Source: Terfezia claveryi (Eukaryota > Ascomycota > Pezizomycetes > Pezizales > Pezizaceae). From it: 64,000 nt of DNA. Made by a program: the position numbers and the translations under genes. Shown here piece after piece: positions 42,181 through 54,176 of this stretch; the stretch's first letter is position 1; every line of letters begins with the position of its first letter. The stretch lies in contig WHUX01000001.1 in the NCBI GenBank assembly GCA_015179025.1, positions 124,001-188,000 of the forward strand. The letters are read 5' to 3'. The notes beneath the pieces were generated by a model. That model did no database searches. It had not been told where the DNA came from and saw only the letters and a program-made list of their open reading frames with translations.

Positions 42181-42771
42181 GGCGGTAAGTGCATCAAATG
42201 ATTCCGTAAAGTATGGATGCTGATTTCATATGTTGCATATGTATAGCCTCATGTTGTGACATTATAGATTTCGGTACTGGCGGTATCATGCATTGTTTTG
42301 CTTCACGGAAGGCGTTATAGCTATAGATTGTGGATCGAAGCATGTTTTTCTATTAGGCACTAAAGAAAAGGGATGGGAAGAAAAATCGGTGAATCGGGTG
42401 TGTGGGAAGCTGTGCCACCAGAAACACAGGTTGTTGGTAAATACCTTTTTAGGAAAAGAAAAATAAACGTGAGGCTGTATACCGTACTGCGCGTATTTCG
42501 ATCTTAATTCACAAAACCTATCTAGCCACATAAAAGGGTCCTCTGGCCTGAAACTAAAATTCTATCTTGGGTAACTGCCAGCCGAAGATGAACCGGTTTC
42601 CTTCGTCTATGACACAAGTATTTGGGAGATCCTATGCAAAGCTCCATTATGGGCAACATGCAGCACCCATAGACCCATGCCTCACTGAATCCAATACCGC
42701 CACAACCGAATTCTCGTCGACTACTGGACAATCAGCAATGATTTGCGCGTTTGGCAGGGTAGTCTGGCTTG
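42181..42771. other. No gene seen
   Basis: Short open frames only. An isolated TAGTCTGGCTT block occurs at 42760 without matching flanks. Confidence 0.35.
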
Positions 42772-42780
42772 TTTGGGTAC

Positions 42781-42790
42781 AACCAGACTA
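42781..42790 (+). mobile_element. Ultra-short insertion, 10 bp (AACCAGACTA), perfect 9-bp TSD
   Basis: TTTGGGTAC flanks at 42772-42780 and 42791-42799 (9 of 9). Confidence 0.75.
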
Positions 42791-42799
42791 TTTGGGTAC

Positions 42800-43211
42800 C
42801 GGTATCTGAAGTTCTATCTTAGGCTTAGGCCCCACATATGGTTCACCCTAATTTAGCCCCAGGCCCAGGCGGGGATCATGTGTAGTTAGGAAATTTCGGC
42901 CCATCCAAAGTTGAGACTAAAGAACGTGGTGCAATAGAGGGATTAGCTACAGTAGTCTGGCTAGGATTTAGCAAGCTTTTCTTGTTCTGGCTATGCTGTG
43001 TATGCTGCTGCGTGTGGAGTGCTGAGTTATGCTGGGGTTGCTACTAGCTATGCTGCGTATGCTGCTGCTGGCTATGCTGGCTAAGCATGCTGCTGCGCAT
43101 GCAGTGCTGGGTTATGCTGGGGATGCTGCGCGCAGTGTGCTGGGTCAATAATAGTGTTAATAACGCGGGTATTTGGGTTTCCCCTTACCTAATTAGGTAT
43201 GCTGGATACTT
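42800..43211. repeat. Spacer with GCTATGCTGCGTATGCTGCTG repeats
   Basis: 43000-43145 consists of imperfect repeats of ATGCTGC/GGTTATGCTGGGG units. The rest has no gene. A TAGTCTGGCTAGG block at 42953 lacks a convincing TSD. Confidence 0.55.
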
Positions 43212-43220
43212 AATTAGGTA

Positions 43221-43243
43221 GTGCCAACCAGACTAACAGACTA
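43221..43243 (+). mobile_element. Ultra-short insertion, 23 bp, 8-of-9 TSD
   Basis: Starts GTGCCAACCAGACTA and continues ACAGACTA, so the fixed end is present twice. AATTAGGTA (43212-43220) and AATTAGGTT (43244-43252) flank it. Caution: AATTAGGTA also occurs just upstream at ~43190. Confidence 0.6.
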
Positions 43244-43252
43244 AATTAGGTT

Positions 43253-45351
43253 ATATTTATCGATAAGAAATAACCCCCGCACAACAACGGAGCACCCCCC
43301 CCCCCCCACCCCCCACCTACACGCAAGTGGATAGGTACTCACAGATCACCGACCGTGTATATATCTTCAGCACTGCTAATTATTCATTAGTTTTTCCAAC
43401 AGAATCCGCATACCATTCTGCATTAAACCCCACCGGTGGTGCACTGCGGTTTTTTAACAAGAGTGGGATAATTCTGTGTTGTGTTGCGTGTGACGGGAAT
43501 CTCAGGCGGTAGTTTCAGATATATCTACTTTTGAGTACTCCACCAGGGCTTTCATCTCCTCGTGGACCTTTTTACCAGTATGAAAAATACAAGGCAGAAA
43601 TGGCATTCATAACTTTAAGGCTTCCGTTTGGGCTGTGCCAGGCATAGTAGGAAAAATCAACAAGAAGTAACATGGGGGGATTGGAGTGTATGGACAATGC
43701 AGACTCCACTTTGACTGAATATATCAAGAAAAATGAGCTAACACCGCTACGTATGTACACCCTCAGACCACCCAGTCTCACACATTCACATCTACATCTC
43801 TGAACGTTAAACTCTTCTTTATTTGGATCACAAGTTTATGTCTACTTTAGCTTGAAAGGGGAGGTGTCCTCCCTATGTTGCAGTATCTCGACTAAACCTC
43901 GCACACTCATCAGTAATTATTACCCTTTCCTCTCGGGGTATACTAACGAGTGGTCTCCTCCGTCGTCCCCCAAACCGTCCAACCCCCGTCCCCGCTCTTC
44001 GTCTTCCGCTTCTGTAGCACCAAATATTCCACCACCGGCACTGTTTCTCCCGACAATCATACCTGTAGACAATCTGCAGCGATCTAATCTTTACTACTGC
44101 CTGCCGGAAACCCATGCCGAGATCGCCGATATAGAGGGCGTTGCTGCTGACAAGTTTGGGGGCGCCTACAAGCCCTTCCATCCGCCAGATCATTTTATTC
44201 TGGCCGCGGGCGATGATCTTGGATTTTAAGGAATCATAGAGGCCGTCGCAGCAAATTTGATGGAGGAGAGGTGTGTTGCCTCTGCCGGTTTGGGGGGGGG
44301 GGGGGTTGGGGTTAATAGCTGGGATTAAGGGAAAAGGAATACGAGGAAGGCATACTCGGCGAAAGCGGTGTACATTTGTTCATAGAGACGAGGCGCGATT
44401 TTCTTGGGCGCGGAGTATTATATGGGGACTTTGCCGTAGTGGCGGAACACAGCAAGGCTGGAATGTCGTATACATCAGTAGGAAGGTCCGTGGTAAGAAG
44501 CACTTGAGGATAAGACATACTTTACCAAATTCTTAATCTTGTATATTACCCTCTTCTTGAATAGCTGGAAGCGGGCTTTGGGCTCTTTGAGTAGCGAAGG
44601 TCAGTTTTTCCTGCTGAGCGGGACGAAGGTATCTGCATCTCACACTCCGCAAGAACTCATCAGCCATGACATGCTTCCTTTCAAGATTGTCCTAATTGCC
44701 TCATGATAATTCACCATCAATAGCTCCCGGGTGTTGTCGTTCGCCTCACTTCAGGGGATCATCCACGCACCAGGTAATAGCCCAATATCCCTTAACAGCG
44801 CCTCCGACTCCCCCCCCGCCTGCAGCCTCATACTCGGCTGCGCCCTGCTCCTCGGTAGTTCCATGCTCTGATTCGCCGCTCATCGCCGCTGCTGGATCTG
44901 GTGCGGTACTGAGGGTAGAGCTATTCGCTTTTACGCTAGAGCAAGCGCTATTGGTACTGGTCGCGGTGGGGCTATCCGGGGAAGCTGCTTATAAGCGGAT
45001 TGGGGTCGCCGGAAGAGAAGGGATGCCATTTGTACTGCGATTGTCGGCGGGGAGGCGATGATGACGGCGGTTTAGCTGACGGCGGGAAGCGGTGATGACA
45101 GCCGGCTGGGAAGCGATGAGGACAGCTGACCGCGGTTTAGAGTTAAGAATTTTAAGGCAGGGCGGTGTTTGGAGCTTAGCCAAATTGGGCCAATTACTAG
45201 TGGTATCAGGGTAACACAATATTGCCATCATAAACTACTGCATACTCAACTGTCCCCTCCTAGACACCCCCCGATCATTCCATCTGCCCATCGCATTCCT
45301 CAGCTCAAGCCCGGATAACAGGTCAAAAGTATCCCCTCCTGTTACCAGCCA
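43253..45351. other. No firm gene
   Basis: 43293-43315 is a C-rich run. The open frame 43852-44229 (Pro/Ser-rich, then LYYCLPETHAEIADIEGVAA) and a frame at 44696-45061 have no recognisable family or introns. 44292-44304 is a G-run. 45060-45140 has loose GACGGCGG/AAGCGGTGATGACAGC repeats. Confidence 0.35.
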
Positions 45352-46307
45352 TTGCGACACTTTCTCCCAGACATCGATTCTCGGAGTCAATATCTTCCCA
45401 AGTTTAGAGAGACTACAGCTGGTAAGGTTTTAGTCCCTATTCTGCTTCTTGTTGCAGCTGGAGGTTTTCTTAACCACCACCCCTCAAATGAAGTGTTCAA
45501 CTGCGATGCAAACGAAAAGAAAGCATGCAAACCCAACCGAGGAGATGTCACTGCTTCCCAACGGCCGGCTCAATCCACTGCCTTCACTAAAACTGAAGCT
45601 AGACGTAACCGCTCGCTCCTTCCGTGACGATATCATTCCATCCCGAATGAGTACCTACAATCCATTATATCTACTTTATTCTACCAGCCATTTTGGGAGT
45701 CGACTGATGCTTCTCATGTTCCTGAGGCTACTACATCCAAAGATCCAATGCACAAGTCAAAGATAGACAACAACAACGCTCTCCATGAGCAACCCCAAAG
45801 AGCAGCACTAGTTACTGCGCCAGAGTCAGCAAACCTGACATGCACAGAGCCGAACAAACAACTGGAGGAGAAGCTAGAAATCTTGAAAGCAGAAAGCAAG
45901 TATCTAGCTTCAATATGCTCGTCTCTACAGCTACGTGAAGCCTTGAATACTAGCCGATCTAGAGGTATACAAATCCCCCCTAATCCAAATTTTCTTGAAA
46001 AAGGTTATGCATGACTGATAGATAACTGAAAACAGATGATTCCCTACTGGAAATCTATACCGCTACCCAACAACAGGCCGCCCTAAAACTAAGATCATGT
46101 CTTGCCAAAGTTTATGAAGAGCGTGCAACTTTATTGAGTGGACGAGAAATAGGGAATGGAAAAACCGAGCAAGCTGTCCAAGCTAGTTTCGAGAGGGCAT
46201 TGCAGGAATACGATAGGAGGATAGAGGAGCTGACAGGATGTCAAGCCGTTACTCTAATTGCAAGTTATGTGAGCATCTTAGATGCCTTGGAGGATTTCAA
46301 GGTATAG
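45352..46307 (+). pseudogene. Unrecognised coiled-coil protein gene with an in-frame stop
   Basis: The + frame runs from 45352 (no ATG at this end, so the start is unknown) to 45964. A GTATAC...ACAG intron (45965-46035) then joins in phase to an exon ending at 46307. Exon 2 is strongly coding-like (LLEIYTATQQQAALKLRSCL, AVQASFERALQEYDRRIEEL). Exon 1 includes RYHSIPNEYLQSIISTLFYQ and EPNKQLEEKLEILKAESKYL but has a TGA at 45625-45627, between RSLLP and RYHS. A 44-nt GTAAGG...TTGCAG segment near 45431-45474 could be another intron. No family recognised. One premature stop and no start suggest a recent pseudogene; an unseen intron is the alternative. Confidence 0.45.
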
Positions 46308-47037
46308 ACTATATATAGTGCTATGGTTAAAGGGATTTGAGCACTTTTGTGACCAATTGCCTTTGGTAGTTGTCGTTCTGGGAGGATCGCTTTTTTGCAT
46401 GATTTGATATTGAAATAGGGTTTGTTTGATTATTTACAATAAATTCTACGGCCTCAATTTGCTTGCAGGGTTCATCCTCGCACCACTTGTAGCTGTGCAT
46501 CAATGCATCCTCAGCGCATCCAGTCTCTCCCTCTGCTTTCCACTTCTCCGCCTGAGGGGCCCCATCTTCCTTGCTACCAGCTCCATTTAAGCTTAAAGTG
46601 CGCCCTGCATCCCACCCCACCTGAGTATCTACCCGGGAAAACTGGTGAATAAGACTCCTTGTCTCTGATGACTCTTGAATAAGGCAAAATCCCAGTCAAG
46701 GACGCTAATCCGCCCACAACTATGATAGTAACGCCCCTACCCACAAAAAGGAAAGAGCAAAGATACAGACAGACAGGGAGTCTTGTTCACCAGTTTTCCC
46801 GGGTATATATCTCCATCAATGATATGATGAGTTTGAAAATTCAACCCGTCATAGCTTCCCACAGCTGGAGTGGCTGGATAACATCGACATCGGCAAACTC
46901 TCCTCCAGCGGAACCGATCCTGGGCGCAGCGTATATCCGCCCTCCAACCTTCACTCTTCCCCTCCCTCGCAAACTCGCAATCTCCTCATATCCTCTGGCT
47001 AGGATGCAGGTGCACGAGTAAGTCCCCGAATGTAAGA
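46308..47037. other. Possible coding relic on the minus strand
   Basis: The minus strand at ~47015-46845 reads CTCILARGYEEIASLRGRG...VKVGGRIYAAPRIGSAGGEF... ADVDVIQPLQLWEAMTG, which looks like real protein. It then breaks, and 46620-46327 (GAGSKEDGAPQAEKWKAEGE...) may be another piece. I cannot name it. Confidence 0.35.
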
Positions 47038-47153
47038 TTACGAGGTTATTGAGCGGAGGAATCTTGAAGAGAGAGAGTTGAGTATATTCAAAAGTATCGG
47101 AGCTATCTAGATATCTCTATAAGTCTTAAGCTTACGGTCCTAGTGCTCTATAG
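47038..47153. repeat. Duplicated ~115-bp block, copy 1
   Basis: ACGAGGTTATTGAGCGGAGGAATCTTGAAGA... through TATCGGAGCTATCTAGATATC to CTAGTGCTCTATAG. It matches 48243-48353, which lies inside the broken BUD32 gene. Weaker similarity continues ~110 bp further on both copies. Confidence 0.75.
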
Positions 47154-47703
47154 AAAGAGATCCCTTTTCCTACGACATTCCCAGCTCCTTATATCCACCT
47201 TTCCCTAATTGAGACCGGCCTCTTTGGGATCCTTGTTTCCTACGCAAAATTCAAACTGTCCTTTTCCAGCTAGCGATGTTTCATGGGCCGAGGGTAATTC
47301 CAACACCGAACAGAGAGGAAATCTAGACGGAGGGCTGAATGGTCAACAGATTCGTCAATGATGTAGGAACTGGGCATGTCAACCTGATGGATATACCAAA
47401 GGATCCGGACGCGGAGGTGTACGGCGGTTAAAAGGGCCCCAGAGAGAGGGACTCTCCGCCACACTGACCGACGGTTACAGGCGCTTCGCAGCTTGCACAG
47501 CCACGGTTGACTAGGCGCAGCATCGGTAGGTATTGTTTTATCTTTTTATCTTTTTATATTTTTAAGATACCACTTTGCTGTTGAGATTACCCTGTATATA
47601 TTGATATTGGTACACATACCCACATATATCTATTATTACCCCAGTAAGCGAAATAACGCCATAAAAAACAAGAAGAATAAAAGCCAGTCATCATCATGCT
47701 TAG
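47154..47703. other. No gene seen
   Basis: Minus-strand frame 47464-47270 has no recognisable content. 47540-47570 has TATCTTTTTATCTTTTTATAT repeats. Nothing else. Confidence 0.35.
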
Positions 47704-48714
<1,011 letters not shown>

Positions 48715-48915
48715 GGTGATGGTGTGTGTGCTGCTGGGCAATTCCTAAAATGGTAGTCTGCGAGACCAGAAATGGTAGGGGCCAAATCGGGACTCACTAG
48801 TGTGACTTCCCAAAAATGTAATCAAGCAATGCCAGGGAAAATAATTGCAGATTGCCTGTTTAGTGCTGCGATGGGAGACTTTATCGCCACTGTAGTTAAT
48901 TGGCACTACCTACTC
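48715..48915. other. Spacer; possible old short insertion
   Basis: TAGTCTGCGAGAC at 48754-48766 lies between CTAAAATGG and CAGAAATGG (7 of 9), a weak candidate for the short-insertion family. Confidence 0.35.
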
Positions 48916-49001
48916 GTGCCTAACAGGGGTTCCCCAGAGAGCGAGTGCTGGCGGCGGAGTGAAAACGAAGGCGCTACCTAAGGGGAACCCCTGTTAGGCA
49001 C
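48916..49001. mobile_element. 86-bp mini fold-back with perfect 20-bp inverted ends
   Basis: GTGCCTAACAGGGGTTCCCC at 48916-48935 and its exact complement at 48982-49001, around a 46-bp centre. No TSD recognised. Confidence 0.7.
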
Positions 49002-49689
49002 CATATTCAACTCTCAAATGGCACTAAGCCTATCAGTGTAGTTACTTCATGTTGGAAATATCTAGCGTCCTTCACATGCTCCAAGAATAATGCTTGTATT
49101 TCCACTATTAATTGTTGGTTTCGACGCCAATCTGTGGCACAGAATAATGCCACATTTCTATGTGACATTAGGATTACTCGGACATTACCAAAGTTCTGCG
49201 TAAGTGTAGCCCACCTCAGAACCTAGTCAATAGCTGGCATTGTAAAAAGAGTTGGCCTTGCCAACAATCGTGATGAGCGGATTATTCATGTCCACTATGC
49301 CGTAGGAGGAAAGCTCACGTCATATGTCCACATGAGAACATACCTAGACTACAAGAGGCAGTGGCTACGCCAATCCTGTTTAGGTTGTCATCTGAACAGA
49401 TATTGACTACGGTAACAGGTGCCTTGAGCCTTATAGCGATAGCTCCGATAGTTCTCAATACAAGCCTTTATTCAAGCAAGATTCCTTCACTCATAGCCTC
49501 GTAATCTTATAGATCCTCCAACGGGGACTCTAGCCTCTCTTGCCTAGTAATCTTCCAGCCAGTGTCTGGTATGGGCTGCTGCCCTCCGGTAACAGTAAAT
49601 TCAAAATAAAATAATGGCACATCTGAAGGACATTGGGATTTTCAACCACAGCTCAAGTCAACGAAACTCATGAACTAGGAGCTAGATGA
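49002..49689. other. No gene seen
   Basis: Only short frames. No RNA gene or clear repeat. Confidence 0.4.
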
Positions 49690-49861
49690 GAGCATTGCAA
49701 AACCTCTAATATGAGCACGTGTAACTAACCTATATCACAGGGTACTGGAAGCAACCGAGCAAGCAAGTTCAGTTGGTTTAGGTGAAAGCATTGCCAGACC
49801 TCCGATATGAGCACGCATAACTAACCAATCTCACAGGGTACTGGAAGCAACCGAGCAAGCA
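49690..49861. repeat. Two tandem copies of a ~93-bp unit
   Basis: GAGCATTGCAAAACCTCTAATATGAGCACG... and GAAAGCATTGCCAGACCTCCGATATGAGCACG..., both ending GGTACTGGAAGCAACCGAGCAAGCA. Confidence 0.75.
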
Positions 49862-50230
49862 CTGTATGGTGATAATACACGCTGTGCATGTACGGAATTT
49901 TGATTAGGTAGGTATTCAACTATAAACGTAGATATCTGCTTACGATAGGTACAACCTAACTTTGAATACACCTAATGCGTTACACCATGGTATTTAAATA
50001 GCTTTCGTTTATTTGTTTGTAAACTTGTGATGTTTAGAGGCTTTACCATACGTCTTTACTTATGCGGTACTTAGCGAGCACGCTCATACATGTTTCTTTA
50101 CTTGTGAGAACATGTGAGCTCAGCTTTTTGCTTTATGGGATGAATGGTACCATATCAGGTGTCTGCAACAGGAGAACTGCCCCGAGGTGGTGGTGAAGAT
50201 ACATAGCCTCCATAATCTCTCCACACTTGT
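49862..50230. other. No gene seen
   Basis: AT-rich spacer without recognisable content. Confidence 0.4.
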
Positions 50231-50239
50231 AATAAACCC

Positions 50240-50270
50240 TAGTCTGGTTGACACAATCCCCCCCGCCAAA
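50240..50270 (-). mobile_element. Ultra-short insertion, 31 bp, perfect 9-bp TSD
   Basis: The insert begins TAGTCTGGTTGACACAATCC and ends CCGCCAAA; AATAAACCC flanks it at 50231-50239 and 50271-50279 (9 of 9). Its body matches the 34-bp insert at 28579 in reverse complement. Confidence 0.9.
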
Positions 50271-50438
50271 AATAAACCCCTGGAATGAGTCTCCTATTAT
50301 ATGTTCCCATGCAAGGCAGAGCTTAATTAAGGTTGTTTATATTGATGAGAGATGGCCTGAGACTACAAATTGCCAGCTGTGCTCGTATTTTGCAGCTGTA
50401 TTTTTTCGCTTTTCTAAAAGCAACCGCTGCCAAGATGG

Positions 50439-50492
50439 CTCAGCATCCCAACCGTGCCAACCAGACTAATCCCAACCAGACTACTCAGCATC
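50439..50492 (+). mobile_element. Nested pair of ultra-short insertions (12 bp, then 15 bp inside it)
   Basis: The outer insert, C-C-AACCAGACTA once the inner one is removed, is flanked by CTCAGCATC at 50439-50447 and 50484-50492 (9 of 9). The inner insert GTGCCAACCAGACTA (50454-50468) is flanked by ATCCCAACC at 50445-50453 and 50469-50477 (9 of 9). The inner TSD spans the outer junction, so the order of events is fixed. Confidence 0.85.
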
Positions 50493-51118
50493 CTAATAGA
50501 GAAGATACCGAATTAGGAAATCAGCTACCAACACCACCACCATACCCTGCCCATACCCTACCACCTTGTGCTCCTCCGTTTTCTTCTTCTCCTCCTTCTC
50601 CTCAAACTTCTTCACATCCATCAGCTTCTTGCTTACTTCTATCTCTATCAGCAATTTTATTGTTTGGGCTTATCATCTACTTATCCATCACTATAAAGAT
50701 GTGAGTTTTACTTCGTATATTTATATACTGCCACCCCATCGAGATCAGATATTCATTGAAGCTTGATAGCCCCCGATTGGCTAACAGCTACGAAATAGAG
50801 AGAAAGCCACTATTTCGATTATTTTGGAGTCGATCATTCTCTGCCTCCTAACTCTCCCATTTTTCATTTAACTTTACACCACCTTCTCTTGGTTGAAGCT
50901 TTCGATCAGCTGCTCTGGTTTCAAGCTGTCTTTCGCGAGGAAGGCGGTAGTTCTTCTGGACCAAGCTCCGGACCCACCCCTTGAATAAAGGGGTGGAGGG
51001 GGAATCAGGTTTGTTTTGAAGATCATGAGAGCGGAAATAAACTGCACAAACACATAAGAACGATACATATGGGAAGAGTAACAGGTATGATTATTATTTC
51101 TATTGAGACATCCATGTC
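50493..51118. other. No gene seen
   Basis: 50500-50710 is CT-rich and open (SSFSSPPSPQTSSHPSAS...), low complexity. No intron or family signal. Confidence 0.35.
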
Positions 51119-51198
51119 AGAGTTCTACTTCTACTTCTACTTCTGCTTCTACTTCTACTTCTACTTCTACTTCTACTTCTACTTCTATTTCTACTTGC
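51119..51198 (+). repeat. (TTCTAC)n microsatellite
   Basis: About 13 hexamer units of TTCTAC with few variants. Confidence 0.9.
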
Positions 51199-51199
51199 T

Positions 51200-51991
51200 A
51201 CACCCTAACTACTGGAGCTCGAACAGGAGCGGGCCCTTACTCAAGTATCAAAGCCAGCCAAGAATGTGGAGTTGATTGAGGTTGGCATACAAGCATCTCC
51301 GGATATGTTTGATGCTGCAACCAAATCCCAAGAGGAGGTACCAGTTGAGGAGCAGAGAAGAAGGAAACAGAAGAGAAGTAAAGGAAAGGGGAAAGAAAAA
51401 GAAGAGACCAAGAACAGGAATATTGATGTGGAGATGGCTGATGAAGGAAGGTTTTCTCCGTATGAGGACCTTTCAGAGTATGAGAAGGAAGAGGTGAAGG
51501 GCGAGGCCCCGGTGACACCTCCCATCACCAAAAAAAAGCCCGTTGTACGTCAAACGGGACCCAAGGCAGCGAAACCCCTTGCTGCCAAATAGAAAAAGCC
51601 AGCAAAGCCAGTCGACACCAGGGCATTTGTTGTGCACGGAATACCCTGCCACCGACCCATGGCAGACACTATACAGGAAGTGAGGAAAACAGGAATGCGG
51701 GGGATTATTGGAGCACGTTGGCTCCTGGGAGGGCATAGGAGAATGGGCAAGACTACCAGCTCGGTAGTAATTTTCCTTTCTAATCCGGTCTCCTTTCATA
51801 TACAGGGCGGTCAGAATTCCCTACCTTCAGAGATCATCAGTTCACACATCAATCTCATTCACTCATACATTCCTCAATATATTATGGGGATGAAGGTTCG
51901 TGGACGCTGGCTCCCTACGGAGGTATATGATTTTGAGAGAGGTCGGAAGAGGTTGGAAGTGACAGACTCGGGCTCGGACTCGTGTTGGTGA
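51200..51991 (+). pseudogene. LINE ORF1 (Gag-like) relic
   Basis: One frame runs from the 51200s to 51991 with a TAG at 51590-51592. It reads a Glu/Lys-rich segment, then DTRAFVVHGIPCHRPMADTI, MRGIIGARWLLGGHRRMGKT, TSSVVIFLSNPVSFHIQGG, a disrupted insert, and VRGRWLPTEVYDFERGR. This matches the conserved RNA-binding region of ORF1 of fungal Tad-type LINEs (recalled). No ORF2 follows. Confidence 0.7.
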
Positions 51992-54176
51992 TTTGGGTCA
52001 TTTCACAGTTTCATTACGTTGGGGAGACACAGTTGTACATAGCTTCTTCCTGTTGTTATTAAGCTCAATCCAACATGAGCTGCTGGCAAGGTATTTTACC
52101 AGGGTTGAGAGACATTGAGAAGAGTTGAGAGGCCTTCAGGAGGGTGTCGAGGCTTTAAGTGAGTTGTGTGAGTTGAGTGAAACAAACGGAATTTGAGAGC
52201 TTGGGAGAAGGGGGATCTGCGTGCGGCCCGTACGGCAGTATCAGCATGAGCCCCGTGGCAGCTATATACCTCTAGTTTGTACTTGGGCTCAATTCAATAT
52301 CTCACAATGGTTGAACCCCAATACTAGACTTGATAAATATGCCTAAGCTCCCAGACCATCAAAATACTTAGCACGGAGACGGAGGCTAAGCAGACTGATA
52401 TGAGGTTGACTAAAGAATTCACAGAATATTCTGACCTTCTAACACCACATCGGGGGGTACCCCAATGCTTCAAGTTCGCAGTGCCGAGAATACAGCTACA
52501 TTAAGGCTCTCAAAATAGCACGAATTCTATACCGAGAACACTGGCTTGGAAAGCATAATTACATTTTCACAGTTTGCAGTACGCATGGCTCTATACACAG
52601 TGAACGACTTGTGCCTAGAGTAATAGAGGTTATAGCCGGGACCTATGGCGAATCTACCGCTGCTAGCAGTGGTCATGGTAGTAGCGGTAGTCATGGTGAC
52701 AGGGGAGGTCGTGGCAGGGGGGGGTTTGTTTGGGGATTTGAGGTTGCGAGAGGTGTAGAGGGTTCAGGGTAAATTGGAGTGCGCCGGGGATATCAAATTT
52801 GGATTTTTCGAGTGTTTGTAGCCTATATTCATTGTTCTCATTGTCGGGATATTGTAACGGAAGGTGGATATGTCAGAGTTTACTGCGTAGTGGAGGGGAC
52901 CCATGTCGATCGTCACGTTGGTTGTCGATCGTTACGCAGTACGTTACTCTAAGTAGGTACGTTACCTAAAGTACGGAGTGTATCATATGCATTGAGATCG
53001 ACATTTACATACATACGTATTACCCTAAATAATTATAGCTTAGTGTTGCGGCATACATTCTGTGCTCTCTACTAGGATCTGTTGCACTTGATTGAAGGTA
53101 TCGAAGGGGTTAGTAGTTATATCGCCTAAGGCAGTTGTAGGAAGGGTCTGGGTTGGTGTTGGCAATGTAGACATAATAGCGATGTTATGAATTTCTGTTT
53201 AGCGAGGAGGTAAATGACCGTACATATATATATTTGACTACCCAGCACAGCATCCAAGTCAAACTTCAAATATGAGAAATTTTTGTCTGCAGCACTGCGT
53301 GTCAAGGGCTCACCTCAGCTGCCTGTTGGCATGGTAGAACTGGTGGAGTCTCAATCTAAAATTGATAACCAGACCAAAAATAGTATGGTGTGAGACTACC
53401 AAGATAGGACCAGCTTGATTACAAAAAGGGTAGGACTGGGAGATACCGGAAAAGGTATGGGCCAAAAAAGAACTACTGTACCTGTCAAAAAGGCAACTAT
53501 CCAATGCTACCGAAACAAGAAGTCAAATATTGTAGAAATCCATTGCGTGCTGCGGTGGGAGACTTTCCCGCATGGTCACCCACTGCAGTACTAGCCTGGC
53601 GATCTGAAGCTTAGATATGGCAGAGCGGACGGGATGCCTCGTTTTCTTCAGTCTATAGTCGTAGATATCAAAATATGAGGGTTGATCTAGTATAACCTGA
53701 CTGAAAAGTACTACTAGAGCTAAGTAGTGTTGTGGTCATTTCTACAAAGTTAGAACAAACCAGATGTCGCCCTTTACATTTAACAAACTAGTATACATCT
53801 ACAATACAATCCCAAACTTTGAGCTTACTTGGTTGTATATTAGGCTCGAATCTGTCGAAATTTGCATAAATAACTGTGAGAGGATGATTATAATAGCTTC
53901 CTTGAGGTTATTTATCCTACAATTGTTTTGTTTTGACTTGAGCTATCTTAAACTGCTCTACCTAATACCAAGCCCGCTATGCACATACATGCTACATAGC
54001 TACCTCGATACGAATAACAAGGTTATAGATAGCAATACTAGTAATGATGGATAGATGAATAGCCAACAAAGGACCACTTCACCTGAGATATGTACGTAAG
54101 GTGTATGTAGGTGTGTGTCTTTATGTGAGTCATATATGTATAAGTAATATATACAAATGTGTGTACGTAAAAGTAT
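51992..54176. other. Gene-poor spacer
   Basis: 52085-52160 has GAGTTGAGAGG-like repeats. 52660-52720 is GGTAGT/GGTCATGG-rich. 54080-54175 is TATGTGTG-rich. Minus-strand frame 53504-53310 is not recognised. No RNA gene seen. Confidence 0.4.

Noticed and set aside
42760..42770. TAGTCTGGCTT next to the 10-bp insertion
   Set aside because: Left flank TTGGCAGGG does not match the right flank at any reasonable offset.
42953..42965. TAGTCTGGCTAGG as a short insertion
   Set aside because: GGATTAGC and GGATTTAGC nearby look alike but do not abut the fixed end. The left 9 bases have no copy on the right.
43852..44229. 125-codon plus-strand frame as a gene
   Set aside because: Pro/Ser-rich start, no recognised family, no splice or promoter context. 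Kept only as a note.
50566..50766. Small secreted protein candidate
   Set aside because: CT-rich low complexity, no clear signal peptide, start or homology.
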